This document shows positions 31,111 to 42,791 of a DNA stretch of 64,000 nt, one piece after another. The stretch comes from Ostrinia nubilalis. Its lineage: Eukaryota > Arthropoda > Insecta > Lepidoptera > Crambidae. Under the pieces are notes generated by a model that saw only the letters and a list, made by a program, of their open reading frames with translations, did not search any database and was not told the origin of the DNA. The stretch lies in assembly GCF_963855985.1 (NCBI RefSeq), contig NC_087096.1:6696001-6760000 (forward strand). Direction: 5' to 3'. The stretch's first letter is position 1, and each line of letters opens with the position of its first letter. The position numbers and the translations under genes were made by a program.

Positions 31111-34100
31111 GTAGCAGGGGGACATTGTAGATTCATTAAAAAATTTGATCTAGTTGTTATACTACCCGTTAGTACATTTGAGTTAATATTAGAAGCATAG
31201 AAGCAAATTGATTTCAAGAGCTCTGTGTAACGCTTTAGTGTAAGCATAATTGAAATGAATACGTATAAGTTCGTGATGTTTTGAGAGAAATATCGGATTA
31301 GAGATTAGTTTTCTGAAGTTCACAGAAAAAACGATCATTGTGACAAAAATATACATAATTTAATGTTTGTAATTTATTCTTCACACCTTTATAAGTACGT
31401 TTTCAAATCTTCTATTTTTTTAAATGGTCCACAGCACTGAGACTGTTACATTTGACGCATAAATTACAGCACTTATCAAACCAGGCAATCTAGTAAAGAG
31501 CTATAGTTGTAACTTCTAAAGTTACAATGGCTATAAATCATCTTAAATTAAATTTGTCTGTCGTTATGCCAACTCTAGTTCGTTAGTAATTAACACAGTC
31601 CAATCTAAGCAGTGCCTTAGACAATAATATTTTCATCGTCGAGTTCAATTTGATACTAAGTTCGATTTTTTGTTTTGCAAAATCTGCTGACCATTTCATC
31701 AATAGGTATTATACATACATACGGTTATGTTTGATGGGACACGGATACTTTAGCAAAACTATCATGAAATATATTTTACCGCGAATGATACCCGTACGTA
31801 AATTTTCAATTGGCCCAGGTAATCTACCCTATTTGACTATATTAAAACTTTTCATACCATCCATTACGTAATAAACAGTTAGTTGAGACCGCCCATATAA
31901 AAGCTCCGTACTTTTATTAAAGTCCAAACTTTTAAACAAGTCTTTATGACGACGCTTTGTGACTATAATTTACAAGCAAAAATATTCATGAGTGTTTCTG
32001 ATGCAAAAACTTTTTCATAATATATGGGGGACTCAAGCACACGCACGCCGATATGATCTTTCAAACTTTATGTCTGGAGGTCATTTTTAATATTATGTGA
32101 GCCACTCTTGACGCGAACTTGTTAAACATTATTAAAATAAGTTTTCTTTACCGCTTATGATGCTTAAATCTGTTTACTTGAATAGTCTTGGACTCAAAAG
32201 CAAATTCACTGATATAAAATTCCCTTTGTAAATAATTGCTTTGGCCTGCTCTAGAATGAACTCTTATTGAGTAGTTATAACTAGGATTAGTGTAAAAATA
32301 CTGAAAAATTAGGCACATCAACACACTTCAATTCAAGTTTCAATCAACTAAAAATACCTGTATGTGTAAAAATACCTATATGATGTACTTAAAATACCTG
32401 TCCAGTAAATAAATTAATTATAATCTAAAATACGGAACCCTAAAAACTAAACACACATTTTTCTTCCTTACATCTCGAAACAATGTGACGCACTGGTTAC
32501 AAAAAAAAAACGTCCTAAACGCTCCCTGGGGGCGTATTATCATATAACTTTTAAAAATAAAGCTATCGTTAGAGAATACCACGAGTTTCGCGTCAAACAT
32601 GCATGAAACGTACACCGCTGGCGTCGAAAGTGGTAAAGATAAAATGGCCCCAGCATTTTTCCTCGCACAATGAAATGGTTAATGTGGAAATATGCCACGA
32701 TATTATGTGATAGATTTCAGTGAGCTTCCATTCAATAATACTCGTACTTATCTTGTTTTAATAATAATTGCTTTCTCAATATAGTGTACTGTCAAGTTTA
32801 ATGACAACAATAAATTATTATTTATTAATGTATTCAGTTTTAATCAGCAGGAAAATCTTCAACTACGACTTCTGCTAGTAAGAAGCTTACTTTTGAGCTT
32901 TCTGATAGAGATCGTTTCCTAGTGATAAGACCGTAGATATTATTATATTACCTACAACTTGCTGTATTGTTATTTATCTTTTAAATATTTATCTACTTAA
33001 ACAACTATCTAAGTCCGTCTTATGTACACTGTTCTATGCATATAAGTTTAAAAGAAATAAATATCTGACCACTATCTACTAAATATCTAACTCTAGTTAA
33101 ACATGGTGTGTTTATGGCGTTATATGCCATGCCATCATCAAATTACGCAGCTAAAACCAATAACTTTGCGCTGTTAAATCAACCCAGTTCAAATGTTAAC
33201 ACAACCCTACGTGTTTCTCCAAAACAAAGTACTAACTACATACCTGCTATTCGTCAGATAGCAAACTGAAAGTTCTTGTTTGCACGATTAACGAAATAAA
33301 CTGTTTTCTGTTTAGTATTCATAGTAGTCGCCTCATTCTGTATTCAAGTGGCGGACGAAAATGAAATATGGACTATTCCCTGTGCATTTTAACACAAGGT
33401 GACTTGAAGATATCCTCGCCTTTATTGGTTCTCCTTTTACAGCGGTTGTCGCTTCTTATTTTTACAGCGGATCTAAAGAGGTGGGCGGTTTTTGTTAGAT
33501 GTCAAGGGTTAGCAATTCGGTGGGCGGTTTGAAGTCATTTGCATATTTAAATGTAACTATTTCAAATGTTAATATGAATTAAGTACTTGTCAAGACAATT
33601 TTATTGAGCTTAGAGCTTTGATCACGAGGTAAATCATAATTAGAAACAGTGTTTAGAAATTTACAAAAGCGTGCTTCTCATTTTGCGGTAAAATAATTAC
33701 CTTTTGACGAAACTTTGAAACTGTTTTAGCTTAACGTTAACAAATGCATGAGTGGTCACAATCCTGAACGTGAAAACTCGGAAAGCGCAACTCAATGAAA
33801 TTTTAAATCCCAAAATCAACACTGAATGCGATCCGCTCCGTCACTCGGCCATCACTTTTGGAAGTGGGAAAAATCTTCCCCCAATGTTTACATGAAAAAT
33901 GACGGGCGCCCAATTTGAATGCCGCATCACGCAATTTAAAACTCTATTCGTCGCTTGATTGATTGACGTTTGTTGCAAACAGCACATGTCAGGTGACGAT
34001 TTGTTTCGCGCACTGCGAAAAATGGTGTTGCAATAGCGTTGTTTGGTCTTAAAATGAAAAAATGGGCTGTGGGGCCTAAGCTAATAAATCAACGTCGACT

Positions 34101-34767
34101 AGTCTTTAGATATTGTGAGTTCTGGGACACACCGTTAGTGTTTAAAAATTCATTAATATTTAAAAAAATACGTTTAAATGCAAAATGAAGCAATTCACCC
34201 AGTCCAGTCGCATATTATCATACGTTAGTATCATACGAAAAAAATGCTTTCATACCAATTATAAAACTTTTTTCGGGTGTAAAAAATATATTCAGTGAAG
34301 GAATATCGTTAAAACTCTTGTTTAAAAGACAAACTAATAAAATCATCCGGCGATACCTACGTTAAAACTCCAGACAAGTCCTCAAAAACTTTTTACTTTG
34401 CCCCAGAGCCTGACCTTCATATTTCATCACGTCGGATATTTTACACAATTCTCACTACAGTATCTCCTTAATGCGAAATTCCCAAATGGAAGCCATTGTT
34501 TTTGCCCACAAAAAGCATCAAATAAGGAACAAGACGGTGAATACGAAACGAAATATAGAGAGCACTCAGTTGTATGAACGAAGCGTCGATGTACCCTTCG
34601 GTAGACGTCGGAGAGGTCACATTAGCGTATAGGAACTTGTAAGATGTGGTGTCAAAGTAAGACTGATGTCAATTTGTCAGACAACTACGCCGTATCAACC
34701 GCTGATGGGATTTATTGAAAGACGTGTATTAGCTGCCGAATGCTTTATTGCACTGATTATAAAAATG
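31111..34767. other. AT-rich DNA, no gene recognised
   Basis: A long stretch without a supportable frame or RNA gene. ACGGAACCCTAAAAAC at about 32432 is the 3' end word of the repeat at 40365-41437, here without the rest. GTGGGCGG occurs twice near 33481-33530. Nothing else is recognised. Confidence 0.5.
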
Positions 34768-34960
34768 TTTTTTTTTTTTTTTTTCTCTTTATTTGGGACA
34801 ACAAACAGTTACATTGAGGGCTTATGTACTAAATCTTAATAATTTGAAAGTTTTGTAACAATGCAACCAGCACCATTGTCCACAGATAGGATGTTAAACT
34901 ACCAAAGTCCCAAATGTAGGTCAGGCGTAGCTGGCCAAAGTGCATGAATAAAATGCAAGT
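34768..34960 (-). mobile_element. Retroposed 3' end with poly(A) (poly(T) on plus strand)
   Basis: A 17 nt T run at 34768-34784 followed by CTCTTTATTTGGGACAACAA looks like the reverse complement of a retroelement 3' end with a polyadenylation-like AATAAAG. The 5' limit is not visible and no coding sequence is recognised. Confidence 0.5.
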
Positions 34961-35321
34961 TAACAATAACTTACTTAATAATAAAAATGTGCGAGTTGAC
35001 TCGTTAGTACGCGTTCATGTACACAGGCTTAAGTAAACACTAGAGAAGTGTTTGAAGCAGGATGTAGGCACATCTAACAAACTGATGATTTCACTGGAAC
35101 GCAGTCAATATTAGTGTCTATTATGAACGTTATTAAGGCGCAAATGTCTGTACTTTTGAGTTTAAAAATAACAATTTACTCAGAGTCCACAGCGTTAAAC
35201 CCTTTGCCTCGTTTTGGGTCTACCTGTCACTGTCGCTCATGCTGTCATCTCGCTTTGCATGAGAGAGTTAGACACATTCGAAACTTCGGATAACGTGGTT
35301 GGGAGGAACTGGTGTGGTTGG

Positions 35322-35545
35322 TGGTAGGGCTTGTTCTAAGACCGCCTGGCTAGCTACCGCCATCTTACCTAAGTCTGTCATAACAACATTGTTAACAGCA
35401 TTGTTGTGTTCCGGCAGTTAGAGGTAAGATAGCCAGTTCCTCCGTGGTTGAGGATTCCGGGTGAAGCTCGCTTCCACCTTCGGCCTGATCGTCACTTACC
35501 ATCAGGTGAGATACAGGCCAAGAGCTATCTCGTTGTGGAAAAAGA
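35322..35545 (+). repeat. Common dispersed repeat (GGTAGGGCTTGTTCTAAGAC ... CATCAGGTGAGATACAGGC)
   Basis: I recognise the phrases GTGAAGCTCGCTTCCACCTT and ACCATCAGGTGAGATACAGG as part of a repeat very common in moth genomes. The end is A-rich (GGAAAAAGAAAG). Its class is not certain; it has no coding content here. Confidence 0.5.
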
Positions 35546-35806
35546 AAGCTATATCTACCTAAATGTGGATTTCAGTATCAATTATCCTGCTCTTAGTTCT
35601 CCATACACTTCCGCGAGTGTATGAACGCAGCCTTAGACGGTAGAATCGGGCGAATACGATATGTCTCCATCACATTTCCATACATTCTTGAACTTGGCCC
35701 GTATTCTGCACTGATGCGTGACGATGGGGATTCTTGTCCCTACGTTTCTTTGACTACATTATTTTTTTGAATATATCGTGTCATTTGAGAGCTAATTTAG
35801 GCGGTT

Positions 35807-35935
35807 AGTGCTCGTTTTCACCATCAATCCGTAATTTTTAAGTGACCCCTATGTAAACAAAATTCCTGTTATTTGTAGTATTTGTACCAAAGGGGTCACT
35901 TAAAAATTAGGGATTGATGGTGAAAACGGGCATAG
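35807..35935. mobile_element. MITE with about 40 bp inverted ends
   Basis: The left arm contains TCGTTTTCACCATCAATCC and TTTTTAAGTGACCCCT; the right arm is the inverted AGGGGTCACTTAAAAATTA and GGATTGATGGTGAAAACGGG. The core is only about 40 bp. TTAG and CTAA lie at the outer edges. There is no coding content. Confidence 0.75.
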
Positions 35936-36491
35936 GACTAATAAATTATCTAGAATACTTCCAAGCCAATAATATTACAAACAGTTTTTGCAATTTCCTT
36001 CAATAATTTCACAGTGAATGTTTTCCGATTTGTAAGCGCCGAGGTAATAAATCAACGCAAGAAACTTCACCGTTTCATCAGCTAATATATTCAAAGTACT
36101 CCCAAGATTATACAGATCCAACTGTTACTTTTAGTTTTTCGAAAGCAAATCAGAAAATCTCTGAAACCGCACAAACTTTTCTCATTTACCACGGCTGGTA
36201 TATAAATAGTTATACTCGTAGATCTTATACCTAACACGTCTTCGGCTGCCAGCTTATTACCAATACATGTCATAATCATATTCGATGCCTACCTCTCGTG
36301 ATCGGAATCTTATTTTGATCGATGAAAAGCATCTTATGAGATCGATTTTGATTGATGTGACAAGGTTTTCCGTTTCCCCATCCTAGCTTCGAACATTTTC
36401 AATTTGAGTACACAGCATGAACTTGTGGGGTTGGATATTGCAGCAAAATATTAGCTGTTCATGCCTTAGGTTGCATGAATAAAAAATACAA
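35936..36491. other. AT-rich DNA, no gene recognised
   Basis: No supported feature up to the TTAA of the piggyBac element. Confidence 0.55.
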
Positions 36492-36756
36492 TTAACCCTT
36501 ACCTAGGCGCTTTAAAAATATCACACAATTAGGCGCATGGGGTCTTGAGTGACCCCAAACAAATATTGGGAAAGGAGTGTCAAAAAGAAATAAAATGAAA
36601 TGTATTTTATGGTAATTAATAAAGTTCTTTAATATAATTAACTTTAAGGAACAAAAACATTACTGGAACATTATATCTATTAAAAAAATAAAAAATATAA
36701 CCTTTGTCTCAAAACTATTTTTTTGGCATGGCCGAGATCAACTTAAAAAATAATAA

Positions 36757-37645
36757 CTAATCAGTCTCATCAGCGGAGTTTTCTGTTCTGCATCCGACAC
36801 AGTAAACTCTCGAGTGCTGCTGACAAATAAATTTATGACATTTAAAGCATTTTGTTGGCAGTTTTTTGTCGTTCTTTCTAGGACATGATGAACAGCGCCC
36901 GCGCTTAGCTCTCGATTGTTGGACCGTCTCGTCCACATCATGACCTCTGATGGAAGTGCATCACGATCTCTTCCGAACTTTTCCTTTATTTTATCTATAC
37001 AGGGTGTTAGGTAAATGGGTATATGAGCCGACACTAGCCCATGTTAACATGGTCATATAAATGGTATGGTGAAGTCAGAAAATTGATATCTTCGTTTTAA
37101 TTATTTTAATTTTCATACAAATCGGATTTTATAAAATTTATTTTATATGAAAATTAAAAAAAAATAAAATGATGATATCAAATTTCTGACTTCACCATAC
37201 CATTTATATGACCATGTTAACATGGGCTAGTGTCGGCTCATATACCCATTTACCTAACACCCTGTATACAAATTGGTATTTGTGACCAAAAGTTCAATAA
37301 CCACACTGTCAAAGAACAATTGAAAGTATTCAAGGGGAGATTTGGCGTTCTTTGCATACTCTTTGACTCCTGGTAAGTGAAGAATAATATTTTGTGCTCG
37401 GGTCCTTACTGCGTTAGATGGTGGTACTTTAGACCATTTCACTTTCGGGCCATTTCTGTGAGTATGTCGAGATAAAAAAAGTTACCTTCCGATGGTTCAG
37501 GGCTGTCTTGAATATCTTCGGACTCTTCAATTTCGCTTTCTGAATCATGAGCACCATCAATAGCAGCATCATTTACCGTTTCGTCTTCCGAATCCGAACC
37601 AGCTACATCTTGCTCTTCATCGGACACTTCTTCCAGCCATTGCAA
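36757..37645 (-). pseudogene. piggyBac-like transposase, core deleted
   Basis: Three recognisable parts are read right to left. The acidic N-terminal region (37645-37440) contains EEVSDEEQDVAGSDSEDE. The start of the transposase domain (37442-37265) contains KWSKVPPSNAV, NIILHLPGVK and LELLVTNTNLY-like sequence; after the MITE it continues as IDKIKEKFGRDRDALPSE. The C-terminal Cys-rich domain follows (about 36903-36757), with CSSC, CFKC, CQQH and CVGC spaced as in the piggyBac DNA-binding domain, ending ENSADETD and TAG. Between DALPSE and the Cys-rich domain some hundreds of residues with the catalytic Asp residues are missing and the frame changes. The N-terminus also has a frameshift and an upstream stop. 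Confidence 0.85.
37000..37264. mobile_element. mariner/Tc1-type MITE inside the piggyBac remnant
   Basis: Inverted ends CAGGGTGTTAGGTAAATGGG extend for over 80 bp (through GCCCATGTTAACATGGTC and GGTATGGTGAAGTCAG) around a short AT-rich core. TA is duplicated at 36998-36999 and 37265-37266. Removing the 265 bp and one TA brings TNLY into frame with IDKIK of the transposase, so this is a clean insertion that came after the coding sequence was in place. Confidence 0.9.
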
Positions 37646-38092
37646 ATTTGTCTTTCGTTAGACATTTCAAATCGGTAAAAAACTGAAAAAAAAAGGAAAA
37701 AGACTCAAAATAAACTCAAAATCACATAAAACAATTACGTAGTATATAAACACATACATACACACAAAAATAATTAACAATATACTCATATAAACTAAAA
37801 GAAAACATAATAGTTAAAACTTACCTCCTCCAAAAAATGTAACGTAACTGGTCGCATGGGGTCAGCCCTCTAGACAGCAGCAATACGTGCGCGCGCGTTG
37901 ATATTTTGGACGCGACTAATTTGCGTACCCCGTGGGGAGTGAGGAAGCTAGAAAGAGCGCGAGCGCGCTCTAATCACTGTAAAACATTTTTTTTTAAATT
38001 TGGAGTCGCCTTGACCCCATGCGCCTAATTAAGGGTTAAGTATTTATAGAAAAATGTTATAGTTTTCAAATAATATCCTATTGTATTCAACA

Positions 38093-38284
38093 CTAGCTGA
38101 CCCGGCGAACTTTGTTCCGCCTTAATGGCAATAAATAAGCAGACTTTTTTTTTAATTTCGAACGGGATAAAAAGTATCCTATGTCCTTCTCCTGGCTCTA
38201 AACTACCTCCCTGACAATTTTCAGCTAAATCGGTTCAGCCGTTCTTGAGTTATAAGTGGAGTAACTAACACGACTTTCTTTTAC
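38093..38284 (-). mobile_element. Helitron-like short element, CTGACCCGGCGAAC family
   Basis: The plus strand begins CTAGCTGACCCGGCGAAC and runs to CTAACACGACTTTCTTTTA, the reverse of 11575-11765 and very similar throughout. On the minus strand it ends GCTAG followed by T. The 5' TC end is degenerate. Confidence 0.65.
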
Positions 38285-38505
38285 AGAAATTTTTTTCTTT
38301 TGCTGACAGAGGTAAAACCTAGCATATACTAAATTCGAATGGTAAAAGCTCGAAAAAATCGTCGTATTTTCAGAAATACTTACATTTACCAACTCATGTC
38401 GGTAAATCCTAAGACTTACACTTAAATCTTAAGATTAACCGTAGTTCGAGCTTTTACAGTAACATATATATATAGAAATGTTAACGTACCTAATTATCCT
38501 ACTAG

Positions 38506-38720
38506 TCCTACTAATATTATAAATGCGAAAGTTTAGATGTCTAGATGTCTGGATATCTGGATGGATGTTTGTTACTCTTTCGCGCAAACACTACTGAACG
38601 GATTTTGATGAAACTTTACAGTATTATTTTTTATAACTCAGAATAACATAATAGGCTATAATTTATGACGATCTGTGACAAACTAAAGTTCACGCGGTTG
38701 TAGTCGCGGGAAAAAGATAG
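38506..38720 (+). mobile_element. Helitron-like short element (ATATTATAAATGCGAAAG family)
   Basis: TCCTACTAATATTATAAATG marks the start; the end reads GTCGCGGGAAAAAGATAG followed by T, a mutated form of the usual GCTAG. Internal phrases such as GAACGGATTTTGATGAAAC and GACGATCTGTGACAAAC also occur, inverted, at 27190-27614. Confidence 0.65.
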
Positions 38721-38721
38721 T

Positions 38722-39155
38722 AAAGTATAAATAAACTACCTACAAGAGACTGAAAAACAAGTTTTCAATGTGTAAAGTAAATTGCAAGCTTTTTATTTGG
38801 AAATCGAAATATACGCACAGCTTACTAAAGTTCTTCCCTTTCCCAAGAATGCCAATTAATGCCTAAATCTTTGCAATGATGAACAAGCTTATATCTTCAT
38901 TAGCAACAAAAAGATATATTCACTTCTCGATCATGGGAAGATAATGCGTGAATTACGAGTATATGTGAGGGTAAAAACGACGGTAGACGCGAAACATAAT
39001 GCGATTTTCAGAGCCTTTGTCTCTTCCTTTATTGGGTAAAATGGCAGTTTTCCTTCTCACAAGGATATCGTATATGACTATGTTTATCTTGTAGTTTTTT
39101 CTGTCTTTGTCGCGAAATGAAGTGCGTTATTTTTGAATAGGTGATAAGAATTTAT
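38722..39155. other. AT-rich DNA, no gene recognised
   Basis: No supported feature. Confidence 0.55.
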
Positions 39156-39263
39156 CTGGACGCAGGCCGCTACCAATCGATCAACATGGAAAGCATTGGG
39201 GGAGGCCTATGTTCAGCAGTGGACGTCCTATGGCTGAAATGATGATGATGATGATGATGATGA
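39156..39263 (+). mobile_element. Short non-LTR retroelement 3' tail with (GAT)n
   Basis: About 85 bp of the 3' end, from GGACGCAGGCCGCTACCAAT to TATGGCTGAAATGATGATG, followed by a GAT microsatellite. It is nearly identical to the corresponding part of 30795-31110, so both are severely 5'-truncated copies of one family. Confidence 0.8.
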
Positions 39264-39320
39264 TAAGAATTTGAATTGATTTATAAACGTGCTGGTCAAG
39301 TTTGTCGTTTGCCTCCTATC

Positions 39321-39324
<4 letters not shown>

Positions 39325-39353
<29 letters not shown>
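39325..39353. repeat. Poly(A) run, 29 nt
   Basis: Uninterrupted. It may mark the 3' end of a retroposed sequence on the plus strand, but I could not identify the body or a target duplication. Confidence 0.9.
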
Positions 39354-39355
<2 letters not shown>

Positions 39356-39403
39356 GAAATACATTTTTTTTTAGAATAGGCTAGATGAAAATTTTAATTA
39401 TTT

Positions 39404-39652
39404 GTCCGTCAGACAGATTTAGAAAAGAATTAGAAAATATTAGACTCATATTTTTTATTTTCTTTCATAATTAAACAATAACAGTGCTACATCATCGAGT
39501 TGAAATGGCGCGATACGTCACGCTTGAGTAGAATTTTTACTCAAAAGTGACGTCACGCGACATTTCAACTCAATATAATACTGTTATTATTGGATTATGG
39601 AAAAAATTTAAAAATATGAGTCTAATATTTTCTAATTATCTGTCTGACGGAC
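39404..39652. mobile_element. Foldback MITE with about 120 bp arms
   Basis: GTCCGTCAGACAGAT at 39404 is inverted at 39652 (ATCTGTCTGACGGAC), and the arms continue inwards through TAGAAAATATTAGACTCATAT, AATAACAG and GAGTTGAAATG to a centre at GAGTAGAATTTTTACTC (about 39533). The arms are imperfect, with small indels. The right edge shares ACCCAG and CATCCCTA with sequence near 16080, suggesting a related copy there. Confidence 0.8.
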
Positions 39653-40364
39653 TAAATAGAATTTCGATTTCATTACCCAGTCATCATCCCTATTGTAACA
39701 ACTGCTTAATGTTTCAGGAACTACTGGTCCGATTTGTAAAAATATTTTTATATTGGATAGCCCATTTATCAAGGAAGGCTTTAGGTTAATAACATTATCC
39801 TATAGGGGCGGAGCAGTAAAGAGAAATATTGCAAAAACTGGACTTCTTGAAACTATTTTTACACGTACTTACGAAGTCGCGAGAATAGCTAGTTGATTAT
39901 AAATCTTATAAAATCCAACGATGTTTCTCGTTGTATTTGCTTTGGTTTTATCTAAAAAAAATTCCTAAGACAAGTCGCGTTACAATCCAAGTCCTTTGTG
40001 TAAGTTACGCTGCCGTTTTGCGAACTACGCAAATAATGGCATGTGGCCAGTTTGCTACGACTGTTTTATGGAACACTAGGCATTTGTTATTCACAGTTTA
40101 TTCTTTTGTTGCTTTAAATGTAGCATTATTTCAACGCGTTGCAATCTGCAACATTTACCTAAATTTTACGTCGAACTCATTTTAAGATATTACATCGAAT
40201 TTTGGAGTGGTTTGACTTGGAATTTAGTAACTTAACCAATTCATCTATAGTTTGATATTAAACAAAACTATTGAAATCTGAAGTTACTTTATAATATTTG
40301 ACTTATTTTTATCTAATCGATCAATTTCAGATAAATATTAAGAGCTACTATTAAACACTCTTAC
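39653..40364. other. AT-rich DNA, no gene recognised
   Basis: Frames of about 80 codons at 39547-39789 and 39931-40185 are AT-biased and match nothing; the first runs into the foldback MITE. Confidence 0.5.
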
Positions 40365-41437
40365 AAAAAAACCGGCCAAGTGCGAGTCGGGCTCGCACAC
40401 CGAGGGTTCCGCCGTACAAACGTAGCGGTTTACAATTTATGACGTATTAAATCAAATTACTTACTTGATTCCGTTGCGAGTAGTGGCGAATTTCAAAATA
40501 TGCGGTATGATTATTTTTTATTTATTTATTTTTCCTATATTTGCATTATAGGTAGGTACCTACCTCAGCGTTTTGAATTTTTGCGTTGATTTAGAATTTC
40601 TCACAGTTTAGAGGCAATTAGATTTAAGAAGTGTTTGATATGAATTTCAACTTTAATATCTCTACGCGTTCATGTGAAAAAGGGTAGGTAGTAAGTTTAT
40701 AATTATTAAAAAAATATTTTATGTCATGTAAGCAAAAATAATATTTTAAATTTTATATAACTTCAAATTTATCATTTTCGCAATTTTTCCTTTATCTGTA
40801 CTATATAACGTTGCTTCGTGCCGAATTTCAAGATTCTGAGTTCACAGGAAGTACCTTGTAGGTTTTGATTCCCTAGCGTGTGACGGAAATTCGTCTAAGG
40901 TGTCGGTATAAACTGCTGTATCTTTTGATCGCGTTAACTTAGAAGTTTGATTTTTTTACTTCTTAAAGGGACAATAGATCTAGGTATTTGGTATAAATTT
41001 CAATTTGATACCTTTATTCGTTCGTGAGAAATAAGGTAGTAAGTTTCATTTTATTAAAATATTTTTATTATATTATATAACAAAAAAAATGAAATTTTCG
41101 CAATTTTTCCTATATTTGCATTATATGACAATGCTTTATGCCAAATTTCAAGATTCTGAGTTTACGGGAAGTATCCTGTAGGTTTTGATTCCTTTGCGAG
41201 TGTCGAAAATTTGTTGAAAATATCGACATAATCGGCTGTATCTTTTGATTGGCTTGGCTTAGAAGTTTGATATTTTCACAGCTTAAAGGGACAATAGACC
41301 TGAGTGTTTCATGTGAATTTCAGCTTAATACGTTCACGCGTTCTTGAGATAAAGGGTCTTGACAGACGGACGGACGGACAACAAAGTGATCCTATAAGGG
41401 TTCCGTTTTTTCCTTATGAGGTACGGAACCCTAAAAA
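40365..41437 (+). mobile_element. Dispersed repeat, ACCGGCCAAGTGCGAGTCGG ... GGTACGGAACCCTAAAAA
   Basis: This is a family I recognise as widespread in arthropod genomes. It starts ACCGGCCAAGTGCGAGTCGG and GCTCGCACACCGAGGGTTCC, and ends with GACAGACGGACGGACGGAC, GGGTTCCGTTTTTTCC and GGTACGGAACCCTAAAAA. The body contains two to three diverged modules of about 300 bp, each with TTCGCAATTTTTCC, CCAAATTTCAAGATTCTGAG and GTAGGTTTTGATTCC. There is no coding frame. The class is not settled from this copy. Confidence 0.7.
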
Positions 41438-42599
41438 CAAGATTGAATTGATTGAATGGTACACGAAAAATACATAAAAAACAGCATTGCATAGTTTTAT
41501 TACTACCATAAAACAATTTTAAGAATTCTTTAAGTAAAACAATGACCGTCAGCAGATCAACTTGTGAGCTAGATAAATAAAATTAATTTAAGCACGAAGA
41601 CTGGTAGAAATCCATAATAATGCGCTTCAAGTCGATCGTTAAAAGATATAGCGCACACATTCCAAAAGCCATTCCATTCTCACTTAAATCAATTTTTAAA
41701 CTCTCTCTAGACATTCTGATTACCAAGTCTTCCGCGTTTGCTTTAGAGAGACTTTTAATGCTATTAAAAAGCGATTTTTGCGAAGTAACATCTCTTTGAC
41801 TCGCCTGTTTGTTCAGTCGAGTTTTATTTGAACTAGCAAAATTTGTTTGGATAGTCGATTCATTAGAATGGCTTTATTAGTTTGCTTAACGATGTTTTAT
41901 ATAATTTGCAAATTAAGCTTGAAAATTTTTGATCTAACTAGCTTCGCTTGAGGCTTTATCTTGCGTGAAATTTAGTTGCTACTTGCTAGACCGTTATAAA
42001 GTGTGTATAGCCTAAATTATGATAAGTAGACATGAACAGTGTTCATGTTCAGATCGTATGGTGTTCATTGAACACCATAAAATTTTCATCAAAATCCGTG
42101 GTTGTTGTGTGATGAGAAACAAACATCCTTACAATCTTTAATAATTTAGTAGGATGAAGAAAATAGAGTATGTTCAGCCTCATCACATACCATACACTGG
42201 CCTTTAATAGGGTCAAAGTTTTAAATCACCTGACAAAGGATATAGATTTCAAATAATTCATTTTAAATACGTTTGACGTAAATAAATTGCATAATAATAT
42301 ACAACAAGAATAAGCACTAGACTTTTTAAAATGTGCGTAATAATACTGAATTAAATGAAAAAATAAATATTTCAGTAAAAAAATAACCTCAATAAAACGC
42401 CGGTTAGTATCCAAACCAGCTGCAAATTAATTTTCCTTTATTACTTATCAAAGGAGCAGTTGTCAAAACCGACTGAATTAATCAACATTCCATTTCCTTG
42501 AGTTCTGACTGAATACGACTTATTTGTGAATAATAAATTGTTGGTCGGTTTAGTTTGGGTGGGCGTGATTTGGTCTTCAATTAATAAATTTAAGGTTGA
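41438..42599. other. AT-rich DNA, no gene recognised
   Basis: No supported feature. Confidence 0.55.
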
Positions 42600-42741
42600 G
42601 AAAGGTGACGTCCACCCACAAGGTGGACCGACGACCTGACAAAGGTAGCAGGAAAGCGCTGGATGCAGGCCGCATACCAACCGTGCGATGTGGAAGTCAT
42701 TGGGGAGGCCTATATTCAGCAGTCGACGTCCTGTGGCTGAA

Positions 42742-42790
<49 letters not shown>
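42600..42790 (+). mobile_element. Non-LTR retroelement 3' tail with long (GAT)n
   Basis: CACAAGGTGGACCGACGACC, AGGTAGCAGGAAAGCGCTGG and GGGGAGGCCTATATTCAGC, then GGCTGAAATGATGATG and a GAT run of roughly 50 bp. It is the same family as the tails at 9437, 30795 and 39156. The poly-Ile reading on the minus strand at 42441-42860 is an artefact of this microsatellite. Confidence 0.82.

Positions 42791-42791
<1 letters not shown>

Larger units (their letters stand above)
36496..38035 (-). mobile_element. Internally deleted piggyBac-like element, TTAA duplication
   Basis: TTAA at 36492-36495 and 38036-38039 flanks inverted ends CCCTTACCTAGGCGC (left) and CCCTTAATTAGGCGC (right, reversed). The word AATTAGGCGCATGGGGTC is terminal on the right and is repeated internally on the left (36527-36556), where it runs into the palindrome GGGGTCTTGAGTGACCCC. 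Inside are remnants of the start and end of the transposase with the core missing, plus a MITE. The element is defective. Confidence 0.9.

Noticed and set aside
37439..37645. Acidic peptide as a free-standing small gene
   Set aside because: It is the acidic N-terminal part of the broken piggyBac-like transposase and lacks an ATG.
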